DNA from: Kordia sp965224175
GTDB taxonomy: Bacteria > Bacteroidota > Bacteroidia > Flavobacteriales > Flavobacteriaceae
Reading direction: 5' to 3'
DNA: 64,000 nt
Assembly: GCF_965224175.1 (NCBI RefSeq)
Contig: NZ_OZ245041.1
Location: forward strand, 4,092,001-4,156,000
In this document: positions 8,067-17,249 of the stretch, one piece after another
How positions within the stretch are numbered: the stretch's first letter is position 1
How the letters are laid out: each line of letters starts with the position of its first letter
The notes under the pieces: model-generated
The model's database searches: none
What the model was told of the DNA's origin: nothing
Seen by the model: only the letters and a program-made list of their open reading frames with translations
Made by a program: the position numbers and the translations under genes

Positions 8067-9288
8067 TTTAGATCGTTGGCGAGAAATATTCCAAACCATA
8101 AACAAAAACAAGTTAAGAACGCTCTTGGCTGGTTTTACCGTAACGCTTGGTATTTTGATATTTACCATACTTTTCGGAATGGGGAATGGACTCAAAAATA
8201 CATTCTATGAATTTTTTCAAGATGATGCGCAAAATACCATCTTCATTTATCCTGGATTTGCAACAAAACCATTCAAAGGATTCAAGGAAAACAGACGTAT
8301 CGAATTTAAAAATGAAGACTTAGAACTTTTAAAAGAAAAGTTTGGAAGTCGCATTGAATATATTACTGCGCGTCGATATGATGGTGTTATTGTTAAGTAC
8401 AAAAGTGAATACGGGAATTATAATGTCAGAGCTGTACATCCAGAGCATCAATATCTAGAAAAAACAATCATAGATAAAGGACGCTATATAAATAATAACG
8501 ATATACAAAATGATGCAAGAATAGCTGTTATTGGTCGTTTAGTTGAGAAAGATTTATTTGGAAATGAAAATGCTATTGGAAAATATTTTACGCTCAATAA
8601 AATTGTATACCGAGTTGTAGGTGTATTTAGTGATGCTGGAGGAGATAGAGAAGAACGAAATATCTATACGCCAGTTACAACAAACCAATTAATTTATAAG
8701 AATACAGATAAAATTGATCAAATCAACTTATCGTATAATATGGCAATTGGCGCCAATGGAGCTAGAAGACTTTCAAGTGAAATAGAGCAAGTACTCAAAA
8801 ATAAGCACAACATAGCACCAAGTGATCAAAATGGAATTTATGTAGAAAGTGTTATTGAAGATTTAGAGCAAAACTTACAAATAGCAAATGTATTGCAGAT
8901 CATAGTACTCTGGATTGGAATCGGAACGCTGTTCGCAGGTGTTATCGGAATCAGTAATATTATGGTATATATTGTAAAAGAGCGTACCAAAGAACTCGGA
9001 ATTCGAAAAGCATTAGGAGCAAAACCTGGCGCTGTAATTGGAATGATTCTTCAAGAAACAATCGTAATTACACTCATATTTGGATACATAGGATTGCTTA
9101 TTGGGAATTTTGTCCTCAATTCCATGGGAACAAAACTTGAAGACTGGTTTATTACCAATCCAAACGTAAGTCAAGGAACAATCATTTTTGCCACAGTTAT
9201 TTTGATATTATCAGGATTAATTGCTGGATATATTCCTGCGCGAAGAGCAGCTAAAGTAAAACCAATTGTAGCACTAAGAGACGAATAA
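8059..9288 (+). CDS. ABC transporter permease, MacB/FtsX type (first)
   Basis: 409 residues with the MacB layout: one N-terminal helix (about 20-42) after the conserved WREIFQTINKNKLRTLLAGFTV start, a periplasmic MacB_PCD-like domain to about 280, then three helices with the FtsX signature (VKERTKELGIRKALGAKPGAVI). The ATG lies inside the end of the ATPase gene (8-base overlap), so translation is coupled. It is homologous to the next gene, and a heterodimeric permease is likely. Confidence 0.92.
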   Translation: MFDLDRWREIFQTINKNKLRTLLAGFTVTLGILIFTILFGMGNGLKNTFYEFFQDDAQNTIFIYPGFATKPFKGFKENRRIEFKNEDLELLKEKFGSRIEYITARRYDGVIVKYKSEYGNYNVRAVHPEHQYLEKTIIDKGRYINNNDIQNDARIAVIGRLVEKDLFGNENAIGKYFTLNKIVYRVVGVFSDAGGDREERNIYTPVTTNQLIYKNTDKIDQINLSYNMAIGANGARRLSSEIEQVLKNKHNIAPSDQNGIYVESVIEDLEQNLQIANVLQIIVLWIGIGTLFAGVIGISNIMVYIVKERTKELGIRKALGAKPGAVIGMILQETIVITLIFGYIGLLIGNFVLNSMGTKLEDWFITNPNVSQGTIIFATVILILSGLIAGYIPARRAAKVKPIVALRDE

Positions 9289-9307
9289 TAAAAACCAAGA
9301 ACTAACT

Positions 9308-10570
9308 ATGAAATTTATATTTACAAGAGATACTTGGCAAGAAATTTTTGGAGCTATTCGTAAAAATAAACTACGAACTACAATTACCATCATAGGTGTA
9401 TTTTGGGGAATCTTACTTTTTATAGGACTTCAAGGTGCTGCCAAAGGAATGGAAAATGGTTTTGAAGAAGCATTTAGAGGAATGGCTACCAATAGTATAT
9501 TTCTCTGGGGACAACAAACAGGAATACCATATGGTGGATACAACAGAAACCGTAGTGTTCGTCTAGATATTAGCGATACATATCGAATTGCAAATCAAAT
9601 AGAAGGTGTGCAATTTGTTGCACCGCGTAATGCAAAAGGGATTTTTGGAGGAGCCGCGCCATTAGTTGTTAACAATCTAAAATCAGGAAACTATAAAGTA
9701 TTTGGAGACTATCCGATTATTGATAAAGTATCAAAAAAGAGACTTCGTAAAGGCCGTTTCTTAAATCAAAAAGACATTGATGAAAAACGTAAAATATGTG
9801 TCATCGGAGAACGTATTGAACAAGAATTATTTGAAAAAGGAGACGATCCAATAGGAAAATACATCAAAGTTAGTAATATCTACTTTCAAGTAGTGGGTGT
9901 TTACAAAAGAAATAATACTGATTTCTTTGAAGGAGACAACTCAATTTTTATTCCATTTACCACTTTCAAAAAAGTATTCAATACAGGAAATAGAATCGGT
10001 TGGATGGTTATTGCAGGATATCCTGATGAAGATATTGTAGCAATAGAAGAAAAAACAAAAACATTACTAAAAAGAAGATATGATGTGCATCCAGAAGACG
10101 AAAGAGCTTTTGGGGCAGCAAATCTTGGAGAAATGTTTGGTAAAATTACAGGATTTGTAAAAGGATTAAAATTTACAGCTTTAATTGTAGGAATTGCAAC
10201 CATATTAGCAGGAGTTATTGCTATTGGAAACATTCTACTAATTACTGTAAAAGAACGTACCAAAGAAATTGGAATAAGACGTGCATTAGGCGCAAAACCA
10301 GGAGAGATAAGAGGGCAAATCATTTTAGAATCTGTTTTCTTAACACTTGTAGCAGGGATTTTAGGAATGACAGTTGGTGGATTGCTATTATCAAGCTTAA
10401 ATAACACAGCAAAAGACTTAGAAGATTTTCCATTTGTCAACCCAACAGTGAGTTTAGAATATATAGCGATGGCTATAGGACTCATGGTGATACTTGGTAC
10501 ATTAATAGGACTCATACCTGCACAACGAGCAGTAAGCGTCCGACCTATAGAAGCATTAAGAGAAGAATAA
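9308..10570 (+). CDS. ABC transporter permease, MacB/FtsX type (second)
   Basis: 420 residues and the same architecture as the preceding gene: an N-terminal helix after WQEIFGAIRKNKLRTTITI, a periplasmic domain, and three C-terminal helices with VKERTKEIGIRRALGAKPGEI. The two permeases clearly arose by duplication but have diverged in the periplasmic part. It sits 19 bases after its partner. Together with the adaptor and TolC-like genes it forms a complete tripartite machine that exports from the periplasm through the outer membrane. Substrates of this class include peptides, lipoproteins and macrolides. None can be assigned. Confidence 0.92.
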   Translation: MKFIFTRDTWQEIFGAIRKNKLRTTITIIGVFWGILLFIGLQGAAKGMENGFEEAFRGMATNSIFLWGQQTGIPYGGYNRNRSVRLDISDTYRIANQIEGVQFVAPRNAKGIFGGAAPLVVNNLKSGNYKVFGDYPIIDKVSKKRLRKGRFLNQKDIDEKRKICVIGERIEQELFEKGDDPIGKYIKVSNIYFQVVGVYKRNNTDFFEGDNSIFIPFTTFKKVFNTGNRIGWMVIAGYPDEDIVAIEEKTKTLLKRRYDVHPEDERAFGAANLGEMFGKITGFVKGLKFTALIVGIATILAGVIAIGNILLITVKERTKEIGIRRALGAKPGEIRGQIILESVFLTLVAGILGMTVGGLLLSSLNNTAKDLEDFPFVNPTVSLEYIAMAIGLMVILGTLIGLIPAQRAVSVRPIEALREE

Positions 10571-10611
10571 CAATAACATCAATCAATATTATAATTTAAG
10601 AACTAAGAAAA

Positions 10612-11772
10612 ATGAAGAAATTTTTATTAATCGTACTATTAATCGTATTTATCTTAGGAGCATTTGCAGCGGGATCATACTTTATAAACTCAAATCAAAA
10701 GAGTGTAGAGACGTTTGAAACAGCTAAAGCATTCAAATCGTCAATCGTAAGAAAAACGGTTGCAGCAGGAACTGTAATTCCAGAAGATGAAGTGGAAATT
10801 AAACCTCAAATCTCTGGAATTATCGAAAAGATATACGTAGAAGAAGGTGATAAAATCAAAACAGGTGATTTAATTGCTCGTATCAAAGTAGTTCCTAACG
10901 AACAATCATTAAACAGTGCAAGAAACAGAATCAAAAATTCTAAAATTGTATCAGATAACGCAAAAATTGCATACGATAGAAACAAAGCACTTTTTGATAA
11001 AGGAATCATTTCAAGTCAAGAATTTGAACGAGCTGAACTTTCATACAATCAAGCAAAACAAGAAATTCGTAATGCACAAAGTGACTTGCAAATCATTAAA
11101 AAAGGTTCTGTAGGTGGTTCGGCAGCAAATACAAATATTAGAGCTACTGTCTCAGGAACAATTTTAGTAATTCCTGTAAAAGAAGGAGATCAAGTAATTG
11201 AAAGTAACACCTTCAATGCAGGAACAAGTATTGCTACGATTGCTGATTTAGGAAAAATGATTTTTGAAGGAAAAGTAGACGAAGCTGAAGTTGGAAAGCT
11301 AAAAGCTGATTCTGATTTGAAAGTAAGTCTTGGAGCTATTGAAGATAAAGAATTTGATGCAAAACTTACCTTTGTTGCACCAAAAGGTGTAGAAGAAAGT
11401 GGAGCAGTACAATTCAAAATAAAAGCTGACGTAGCTTTAGATGACAACTATTTTGTAAGAGCTGGATATAGCGCAAATGCATCTATCGAATTAGAAAAGA
11501 AAAATGATATTTTGGTAATTGATGAAGGTTTACTGCGATTCGATTCAAGAAATGAAGATAAGCCATATGTAGAAGTAGAAACAGGTGATCAAAAATTCGA
11601 AAAAAGATTTATTGAAGTAGGAATCTCTGATGGAAAAAATATCGAAATCCTTTCTGGTTTAAAAGAAGATGATAAAATCAAAATCTGGAACAAGAAAGCG
11701 AAAAAGAAAGATGATGAAAAGTCTACAGATGCTACTGATGACGAGAGCGAAGATGATGAAACAAATGATTAA
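10612..11772 (+). CDS. periplasmic adaptor (membrane fusion protein), MacA/HlyD family
   Basis: 386 residues: an N-terminal anchor helix, a split lipoyl domain (EIKPQISGIIEKIYVEEGDKI ... RATVSGTILVIPVKEGDQV), a coiled-coil hairpin between its halves (about 95-165), then beta-barrel and membrane-proximal domains. The hairpin should dock to the TolC-like channel encoded next. The end is a very charged Lys/Asp/Glu tail of about 25 residues, unusual for the family and probably disordered. Confidence 0.92.
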   Translation: MKKFLLIVLLIVFILGAFAAGSYFINSNQKSVETFETAKAFKSSIVRKTVAAGTVIPEDEVEIKPQISGIIEKIYVEEGDKIKTGDLIARIKVVPNEQSLNSARNRIKNSKIVSDNAKIAYDRNKALFDKGIISSQEFERAELSYNQAKQEIRNAQSDLQIIKKGSVGGSAANTNIRATVSGTILVIPVKEGDQVIESNTFNAGTSIATIADLGKMIFEGKVDEAEVGKLKADSDLKVSLGAIEDKEFDAKLTFVAPKGVEESGAVQFKIKADVALDDNYFVRAGYSANASIELEKKNDILVIDEGLLRFDSRNEDKPYVEVETGDQKFEKRFIEVGISDGKNIEILSGLKEDDKIKIWNKKAKKKDDEKSTDATDDESEDDETND

Positions 11773-11797
11773 CACCGAAACATTATAACCATTACAC

Positions 11798-13129
11798 ATG
11801 AAAAAAATATGTATTTATATACTGTTCATTGTAGGAACAATTTCAACCGTAAATGCCCAAAAACAATGGACATTAAAAGAATGTGTTGACTATGCGCTTG
11901 AAAACAGTATTGCCATCAAACAATCACTACTCGACAAGCAAAATTCAGAACTCGATAAAAATGATGCCATTGGTAGCTTTTTGCCAACAATAAATGCTTC
12001 TGCATCGCATTCTTGGAACATTGGTTTGAACCCAAACCCAGTAACAGGTCAGAACGTAACTGCAACGACACAAAGTTCGAGTGGAGGATTAAATGTTGGA
12101 GTTGATATTTACAATGGATTGCAAAATGTAAACAGATTACACAGAGCAAACTTAGCATTACTGGCAAATCAATATCAGTTAGATGATATCAAAGACAATA
12201 CTTCATTACAAGTAGTACAAGCATTTTTGCAAATTCTATTCAACAAAGAGTCGTTAAAAGTGTTGCAAGCGCAATACAAAGTGACTATGGGTGAATTAAA
12301 TCGTACAAACGAATTGGTAAAAGAAGGAGTTGTGCCAAGAGGTGACGCTTTAGAAATCGAAGCAAATGCAGCAACACAAGAGCAACAAATTGTAAATGCA
12401 GAAAATGCATTGCGTTTTTCTAAAATATCATTAGCACAATTATTATTGATTACTGATTATGATAATTTTGATATTGCTGAAGGCGATTATATGATTCCTG
12501 CGACAACAATTATGAACAACACACCAAAGCAAATTTTTGAAAAATCGTTGGAAGTGCGTAATAATGTAAAAATATCGCAGACAAATATCGAATTGGCTGA
12601 ATATGACTTAAAAATTGCAAAAGGAGCAAGATTACCAAGTCTTTCAGGTTTCTACGGATTCAATACACGATACTTTGATACAGAATTAGGTAGTACGCCG
12701 CCTTTCTTTGATCAGATTTCTGATAACAAAGGACACTCTTTCGGATTGCAATTAAGCATTCCAATCTTAAACGGATTCAGAACGCGAAACAGTATCAAAC
12801 GTTCAAGAGTGAATATTGAGCGAGCTAAATATAACTTAGATCAAGTTAAAATCGATTTAGAAGCTACTGTAAATCAGGCATACAATGATACAAGAGGTGC
12901 TTTAAAAGCGTATGAAGCTGCTGAAAAAACATTAGTATCACGAAGAGAAGCACACAAATATTCTACAGAACGTTTCAATGAAGGAATGATGAACTCTTTC
13001 GACTTCAGTCAATCAAAACAACGTTTAGAAAGTGCAGAATCTGATGTAGTTCGAACAAAATACGATTACATTTTCCGATTAAAAATACTAGAATTCTACT
13101 TTGGACTTCCGTTGACGGATTTAAAATAA
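11798..13129 (+). CDS. TolC-family outer-membrane efflux channel
   Basis: 443 residues: signal peptide (to ...TVNAQ, about 21), then two repeated outer-membrane-efflux domains made of long helices with a strand insert each (WTLKECVDYALENSIAIKQ opening is family-typical; GFRTRNSIKRSRVNIERAKYNLDQ in the second half). It should trimerise to a channel-tunnel spanning the outer membrane and periplasm. It starts 25 bases after the adaptor and completes the ATPase-permease-permease-adaptor-channel operon. Confidence 0.93.
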   Translation: MKKICIYILFIVGTISTVNAQKQWTLKECVDYALENSIAIKQSLLDKQNSELDKNDAIGSFLPTINASASHSWNIGLNPNPVTGQNVTATTQSSSGGLNVGVDIYNGLQNVNRLHRANLALLANQYQLDDIKDNTSLQVVQAFLQILFNKESLKVLQAQYKVTMGELNRTNELVKEGVVPRGDALEIEANAATQEQQIVNAENALRFSKISLAQLLLITDYDNFDIAEGDYMIPATTIMNNTPKQIFEKSLEVRNNVKISQTNIELAEYDLKIAKGARLPSLSGFYGFNTRYFDTELGSTPPFFDQISDNKGHSFGLQLSIPILNGFRTRNSIKRSRVNIERAKYNLDQVKIDLEATVNQAYNDTRGALKAYEAAEKTLVSRREAHKYSTERFNEGMMNSFDFSQSKQRLESAESDVVRTKYDYIFRLKILEFYFGLPLTDLK

Positions 13130-13140
13130 GTATAACTTTA

Positions 13141-13368
13141 GTGAGTAGGTCTAGAAATAAAACCAAAATCCATGGTGTTACAATGGCTGATTCTGAAAAA
13201 GAGAATAAGCAAGAAGCGAATAGAAAACTTCGTAGAGTTGTAAAACAAAAAATTAAATCTGGAAAAGAAGAATTACCACAATTACGTGAAATTTCTAATG
13301 TTTGGGGATTTGACAAAGATGGTAAAATGTATAATCCAGATATGACTGAAAAGGATTTGCGGAAATAA
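13141..13368 (+). CDS. small basic cytoplasmic protein, unknown
   Basis: 75 residues from a GTG, or 61 from an internal ATG at 13183. It is highly charged with a Lys/Arg-rich middle (NRKLRRVVKQKIKSGKEELP) and no signal peptide or membrane segment. The N-terminal MSRSRNKTKI stretch before the ATG looks coding, so I prefer the GTG. It starts 11 bases after the TolC-like gene and is followed directly by a terminator, so it is the last gene of the transcript. A nucleic-acid or ribosome-binding role is possible from charge alone; no family is named. Confidence 0.7.
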   Translation: MSRSRNKTKIHGVTMADSEKENKQEANRKLRRVVKQKIKSGKEELPQLREISNVWGFDKDGKMYNPDMTEKDLRK

Positions 13369-13383
13369 AAATATAAAACACAC

Positions 13384-13423
13384 AAAAAAGCATCAATACT
13401 TTCATAAAGGTTGATGCTTTTTT
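13384..13423 (+). terminator. intrinsic terminator after the efflux operon
   Basis: Perfect 13-bp stem (13384-13396 with 13411-13423, core AAGCATCAA/TTGATGCTT) flanked by A and T runs, with a 14-base loop. Confidence 0.85.
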
Positions 13424-13448
13424 ACTTTTGTCAAAAATTACGTAGCTC

Positions 13449-14144
13449 ATGGCAATACGATTATACTTAGAAACTTCTACAACAAACTGTTCAGTATGTT
13501 TAGCAAATGATGAAGAAATCTTGTATTTTAAAGAAGAGAACAATAAAAACTATTCACATTCTGAAAAATTACATGTCTTTATCAAAGAAGCATATGAAAT
13601 AGCTCAAATTAAGCCAGAAGATGTGTCTGCAGTTGTGGTTGGAAAAGGTCCAGGATCTTACACAGGATTGCGTATTGGAGTTTCTACAGCAAAAGGATTG
13701 TGTTTTGCATCTGATATAGATTTAATGGCAATTGAAAGTCTAGCCATTTTAGCACGTTCTATAAAAATACAAGGAGAAACGATCATTCCATTGCTTGATG
13801 CACGTCGTATGGAAGTCTATGCTGCGGTGTTCAATGATAACTATACGCAAATAAGAGAAACCAAAGCAGAAATCATTTCAGAGACTTCTTTTGAAGATTA
13901 TTTATCAAAAGGAAAAGTGCACTTTGTTGGAAATGGAGCAGAAAAATGCAAAGGAGTCATTACCCATGAAAACGCAGTATTTTATGATGAAATCTACTTT
14001 CCGTCTACCCAGCATATGATTCCGATTGCTTTAGATAAGCACAAAAAAAACGACATTGAAGATGTCGCTTATTTTGAACCGTATTATTTAAAAGATTTCG
14101 TAGTAACGAAGCCTAAAAAGAAAAATCCTGTTTCAAAAAAATAA
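13449..14144 (+). CDS. tsaB: tRNA threonylcarbamoyladenosine biosynthesis protein TsaB
   Basis: 231 residues. N-terminal MAIRLYLETSTTNCSVCLA and the signature KGPGSYTGLRIGVSTAKGL near 60-80 identify TsaB, the inactive TsaD paralogue that scaffolds the TsaBDE complex making t6A37 on ANN-decoding tRNAs in the cytoplasm. The length is normal, and the C-terminal tail is basic (KPKKKNPVSKK). It is a single gene convergent with the mscS gene. A run of 8-bp repeats fills the gap between their stop codons. Confidence 0.93.
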   Translation: MAIRLYLETSTTNCSVCLANDEEILYFKEENNKNYSHSEKLHVFIKEAYEIAQIKPEDVSAVVVGKGPGSYTGLRIGVSTAKGLCFASDIDLMAIESLAILARSIKIQGETIIPLLDARRMEVYAAVFNDNYTQIRETKAEIISETSFEDYLSKGKVHFVGNGAEKCKGVITHENAVFYDEIYFPSTQHMIPIALDKHKKNDIEDVAYFEPYYLKDFVVTKPKKKNPVSKK

Positions 14145-14174
14145 ATTCTTTAAAACAGGATTACTTTTATTTTT

Positions 14175-14237
14175 GTCTAACAGTCTAACAGTCTAACAGT
14201 CTAACAGTCTAACAGTCTAACAGTCTAACAGTCTAAC
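14175..14237. repeat. 8-bp tandem repeat, 7.9 copies of GTCTAACA
   Basis: Seven perfect copies of GTCTAACA (14175-14230) plus seven bases of an eighth, ending exactly at the stop codon of the minus-strand mscS gene. Unit number is likely to vary by slippage. It lies in the 3' region of two convergent genes, so a coding effect is unlikely. Confidence 0.95.
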
Positions 14238-15089
14238 TTATCCTTCTTTTTGTATTTCTACACTATGCGGATATGGAATTTCAATTCCTGCAGCGTCTAA
14301 TGCTATTTTAGCATCTTCTAAAACTTTAAAATATACATCCCAATAATGTTCAGCTTTTACCCAAGGGCGAACGGCAAAGTTTACAGAACTATCTGCTAAT
14401 TCGGAAACATTTACTGTTGGCTCCGGATCTTTCAATACTTTGTCATTGCTCGTTAATACTTTCATAAGTACTTCTTTGGTTTGCTTAATATCTGCATCAT
14501 ATGAAACGCCAATAACATGATCAACTCTAAGTGTTCCTTCTGCGGTATAGTTAATAATGTTACCATTAGATAAAGTTCCGTTTGGAATAATAGCTAATTT
14601 ATTTCCAGGTGTATTTAAATGTGTTGTAAAAATTTGAATCTCTTTTACAACACCAATTACTCCTTGCGCTTCAATTAAATCGCCTATTTTGAATGGCTTG
14701 AAAATCATGATTAAAACACCACCAGCAAAATTTGATAAAGAACCTTGTAGTGCTAAACCTATTGCCAAACCAGCGGCACCAATAATAGCTGCAAAAGAAG
14801 TTGTTTCTACACCTAACTTAGAGGCGACAACTACAAACAATAAGATTTTAAGTGTCCAACCGAGTAAATCGCCTAAAAACTTTTGTAATGTGGTGTCAAT
14901 CCCGCGTTTATTCATGAGTCGTCTCGAAAGTCGAACAATTATTTTAATAACGAATAAACCAATAATTAAGATTGCCAATGCTGCAATAACAGCTGGCGCA
15001 TACTCAATGACAACATTTTTTAATTGTGTAAGCCAATCTACAGCAGCTTCTGTTTCGGCTTGTACTTCAGGTATCGTTCCTTCTTGCAT
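14238..15089 (-). CDS. small-conductance mechanosensitive channel, MscS family
   Basis: 283 residues, close to E. coli MscS (286). There are three membrane helices (about 30-52, 72-92, 100-128). The pore helix carries the glycine/alanine-packed signature AIIGAAGLAIGLALQGSLSNFAGG, followed by the beta domain (FKIGDLIEAQGVIGVVKEIQIFTT, PNGTLSNGNIINYT) and a C-terminal alpha/beta domain. It opens under membrane tension to release solutes on hypo-osmotic shock. It is monocistronic, and its stop codon abuts the 8-bp repeat. Confidence 0.95.
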   Translation of the reverse strand: MQEGTIPEVQAETEAAVDWLTQLKNVVIEYAPAVIAALAILIIGLFVIKIIVRLSRRLMNKRGIDTTLQKFLGDLLGWTLKILLFVVVASKLGVETTSFAAIIGAAGLAIGLALQGSLSNFAGGVLIMIFKPFKIGDLIEAQGVIGVVKEIQIFTTHLNTPGNKLAIIPNGTLSNGNIINYTAEGTLRVDHVIGVSYDADIKQTKEVLMKVLTSNDKVLKDPEPTVNVSELADSSVNFAVRPWVKAEHYWDVYFKVLEDAKIALDAAGIEIPYPHSVEIQKEG

Positions 15090-15176
15090 AATTTTCTATT
15101 TTTTTGATAATGCGAAATTAAAAAAACAAAGAGTTTTCAGCTAACATTAAAACTGAAATCTCAAAGCATCTGTGAA

Positions 15177-15545
15177 TTACACTAAAAACCTGTTCAACAG
15201 CATTACTATCAATGCTAAAAACGCAGGTGTTCCTTGTACAATTAATATGCGATTACTTTTTGTAGAATATGCGCCGTACAAAGCGGCTACACAAACACAA
15301 ATAATAAAAAATAAACTTACAGAAACATCTTCTGTATATAAAGACCAAAATAAACCTGCTGCCAAAAATCCGTTGTACAATCCTTGATTAGCCGCTAGTG
15401 TTTTTGTTTCTTCAGCAAATTCTTTTGATTTCAATCCAAAAGTTTTCATGCCTTTGGGTTTAGTCCATAAAAACATTTCGAGGTATAAAATGTAGACGTG
15501 TTCTATTGCTACAATAGCAATAAGGATGGTTTGTAAAATTTTCAT
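15177..15545 (-). CDS. DUF1304 membrane protein
   Basis: 122 residues with four membrane helices and DUF1304 landmarks: an early helix with EHVYILYLEMFLW, then NQGLYNGFLAAGLFW and an RILIVQGTPAFLALI segment near the end. The function of the family is unknown. It lies between the dodecin terminator and mscS on the same strand. Confidence 0.85.
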   Translation of the reverse strand: MKILQTILIAIVAIEHVYILYLEMFLWTKPKGMKTFGLKSKEFAEETKTLAANQGLYNGFLAAGLFWSLYTEDVSVSLFFIICVCVAALYGAYSTKSNRILIVQGTPAFLALIVMLLNRFLV

Positions 15546-15577
15546 AGGTTGAAGGTATGAAAATATAGGAAGATAAA

Positions 15578-15608
15578 AAAAGCGTTACCAATTATTGATA
15601 ACGCTTTT
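15578..15608 (-). terminator. intrinsic terminator of the dodecin gene
   Basis: Perfect 10-bp stem (15578-15587 with 15599-15608, AAAAGCGTTA/TAACGCTTTT). Read on the minus strand it is followed by a T run. It is 20 bases after the dodecin stop. Confidence 0.85.
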
Positions 15609-15628
15609 CATATATGATAGGTTTTCCT

Positions 15629-15829
15629 CTACTTTACTTCAAAAGTAAGCTTTAAGTTTACGCGGTATTCTACAACAGCACCATCTTGTACTATCGCACT
15701 TTGATCTTGTACATATACAGATCTAATGTTTTTTACCGATTTAGATGCTTGTTTTACAGCTTTTGCTGTTGCATCTTCCCAACTTTTCTTTGAGTTCGAA
15801 AGAACTTCAATCACTTTCAATATTGCCAT
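15629..15829 (-). CDS. dodecin, flavin-storage/binding protein
   Basis: 66 residues, the standard dodecin length. The family pattern is clear: VIEVLSNSKKSWEDATAKAVKQASKSVKNIRSV, then VQDQSAIV and a closing YRVNLKLTFEVK strand. Dodecins form hollow dodecamers that bind flavins (or CoA) in the cytoplasm. In other members a Trp stacks on the isoalloxazine ring; here the only Trp is in SWEDA, so the binding site may differ. Own transcript with a terminator. Confidence 0.88.
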   Translation of the reverse strand: MAILKVIEVLSNSKKSWEDATAKAVKQASKSVKNIRSVYVQDQSAIVQDGAVVEYRVNLKLTFEVK

Positions 15830-15908
15830 AATACTGTTGTTTAAAGGTTATATGATAATTTTTTACTCAATAAATTTACGGCAATTCTTTTAATAATAAA
15901 AGACATTA

Positions 15909-16814
15909 TTAACCATTGATGGCAACAACTTCGTTTATATGTCCTTTTAATAGGTTTTTTAGCGTATTCTCGATACCGCTTTTTAGCGTCATAGTAGAAG
16001 ATGGACAACCACTACAAGCTCCTTGTAAAACAACTTTAACTACTTTAGAATTTGGATCATACGAATCAAACATAATATTTCCGCCATCACTAGCTACAGC
16101 AGGTTTGATGTATTCTTCTAAAATATTTATAATTTCTTTAGAAATATCATCTAAAGCTTCAAAACTTTGATCTGAAATTTGAATTTTTTCTTTTTGCTCT
16201 ACAGGAATATCTTCTGAAATTACTTCTTTTCCTTCTTGAATATAATTGCGAATAAATTCACGAATCTCCATGGTAATATCATTCCATTCTACCATATCGT
16301 ATTTAGTGATGGAAATATAATTTTTATCCAAAAAGATTTCTTTTACAAACGGAAAGTGAAATAATGATTGTGCAAGCGGCGCATATTTTGTGTCGTCAAT
16401 ATTCTTAAATTCAAAGATACGGTCTACAATTTTCTTATTGGCAACAAACTTCATTACCGTTGGATTTGGTGTACTTTCTGCGTAAATAGTTACAGGAACT
16501 ACCTTTTTTGGAGTTGCAGATTCACTAATGATCTCTTTTCCTTCATTAATATATTCTGTAATTTGCTCGGCAACTTCTTCTTGCACATCTGGCCATTCTA
16601 CAATATTATAACGTTCAATTGCAATGAAATTTCCAGAAATAAAAATAGTTTTTACAAAAGGAAGGTAAAATAATTGTTGTGCTAAAGGAGAATCTTTAGC
16701 GTCATCTATATTTTTAAACTCGTAACTATTATGGCGTGTTAGAAACGTACTTGCTTCAAATTTTATGATTGCGGGGTTGCTTGTTTTCTCTATACTTATC
16801 GTAATACCACTCAT
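15909..16814 (-). CDS. NifU/Nfu-type Fe-S cluster scaffold with two N-terminal Nfu domains
   Basis: 301 residues in three parts: two tandem Nfu_N-like domains (about 3-95 and 105-200, each with the T-x-NP-x-x-x-K-F and FK-NIDD-K-APLAQ-LF pattern) and a C-terminal NifU domain with the cluster-binding CSGC (Cys267, Cys270) after DGGNIMF. The C-terminal domain of two chains holds a 4Fe-4S cluster for transfer to target enzymes. The duplicated N-terminal domain is a visible elaboration over the usual single one. Start at the ATG at 16814. Confidence 0.92.
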   Translation of the reverse strand: MSGITISIEKTSNPAIIKFEASTFLTRHNSYEFKNIDDAKDSPLAQQLFYLPFVKTIFISGNFIAIERYNIVEWPDVQEEVAEQITEYINEGKEIISESATPKKVVPVTIYAESTPNPTVMKFVANKKIVDRIFEFKNIDDTKYAPLAQSLFHFPFVKEIFLDKNYISITKYDMVEWNDITMEIREFIRNYIQEGKEVISEDIPVEQKEKIQISDQSFEALDDISKEIINILEEYIKPAVASDGGNIMFDSYDPNSKVVKVVLQGACSGCPSSTMTLKSGIENTLKNLLKGHINEVVAING

Positions 16815-17249
16815 GGCTTAAAATTTTTTACAAAAATAACTATAATCGTTGTATTCTATAAATGTGACGAGATAAATTATTCGTTTATAATGTTATGTTT
16901 GCACTAAATTTATTTTTTATGTTAAAATAATTAATAAATAATTACGTTTTTAATAAATTGACGCCCGAAATTAAGCTGATGAGAGAACTTATTTTGTTAA
17001 AATTGGATTCTTATGGCTTACATCAATAATAAATTGAGATAAGAATTACATACTTATCAAATAATTTATATATTTGACCAAATGTGTAACATTTTACTAT
17101 GCAAAAACACCTGTTTAAAAGGAGTATTGCGTATAATTAATTGAAACACAACAAATAAAGGCCTCGTTATCAAATAATAAGTTGCATTGAATGTTCGGTA
17201 CAGCTCATAAATTGTATCGATTATTTTTTACACAAAAAGATAAACACTA
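16815..17249. other. intergenic region without a gene
   Basis: 435 bases between the divergent NifU and PorP/SprF genes. It is very AT-rich with short open frames only. TATATTTG at 17069-17076 resembles a -7 box, but no TTG lies at the right spacing. Both promoters must be here. No hairpin, repeat or RNA motif was found that I can support. Confidence 0.5.

Noticed and set aside
9901..10515. 204-codon open frame on the minus strand inside the second permease gene
   Set aside because: It lies wholly antisense to a well-supported FtsX-type permease, has a low-complexity Ile/Ser/Pro composition, and shows no domain or start signal.
14175..14237. Tandem GTCTAACA copies as a CRISPR-like array
   Set aside because: Units are 8 bp and directly adjacent with no spacers; no cas genes in the window. 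The same holds for the 7-bp repeat at 24328.
14689..15144. 151-codon plus-strand frame opposite mscS
   Set aside because: Antisense to a complete MscS gene with its signature; the frame is a by-product of codon bias.
16815..17249. Possible riboswitch or small RNA between NifU and PorP/SprF
   Set aside because: No stable stem, terminator or known aptamer core could be found; only AT-rich sequence and one -7-like box.
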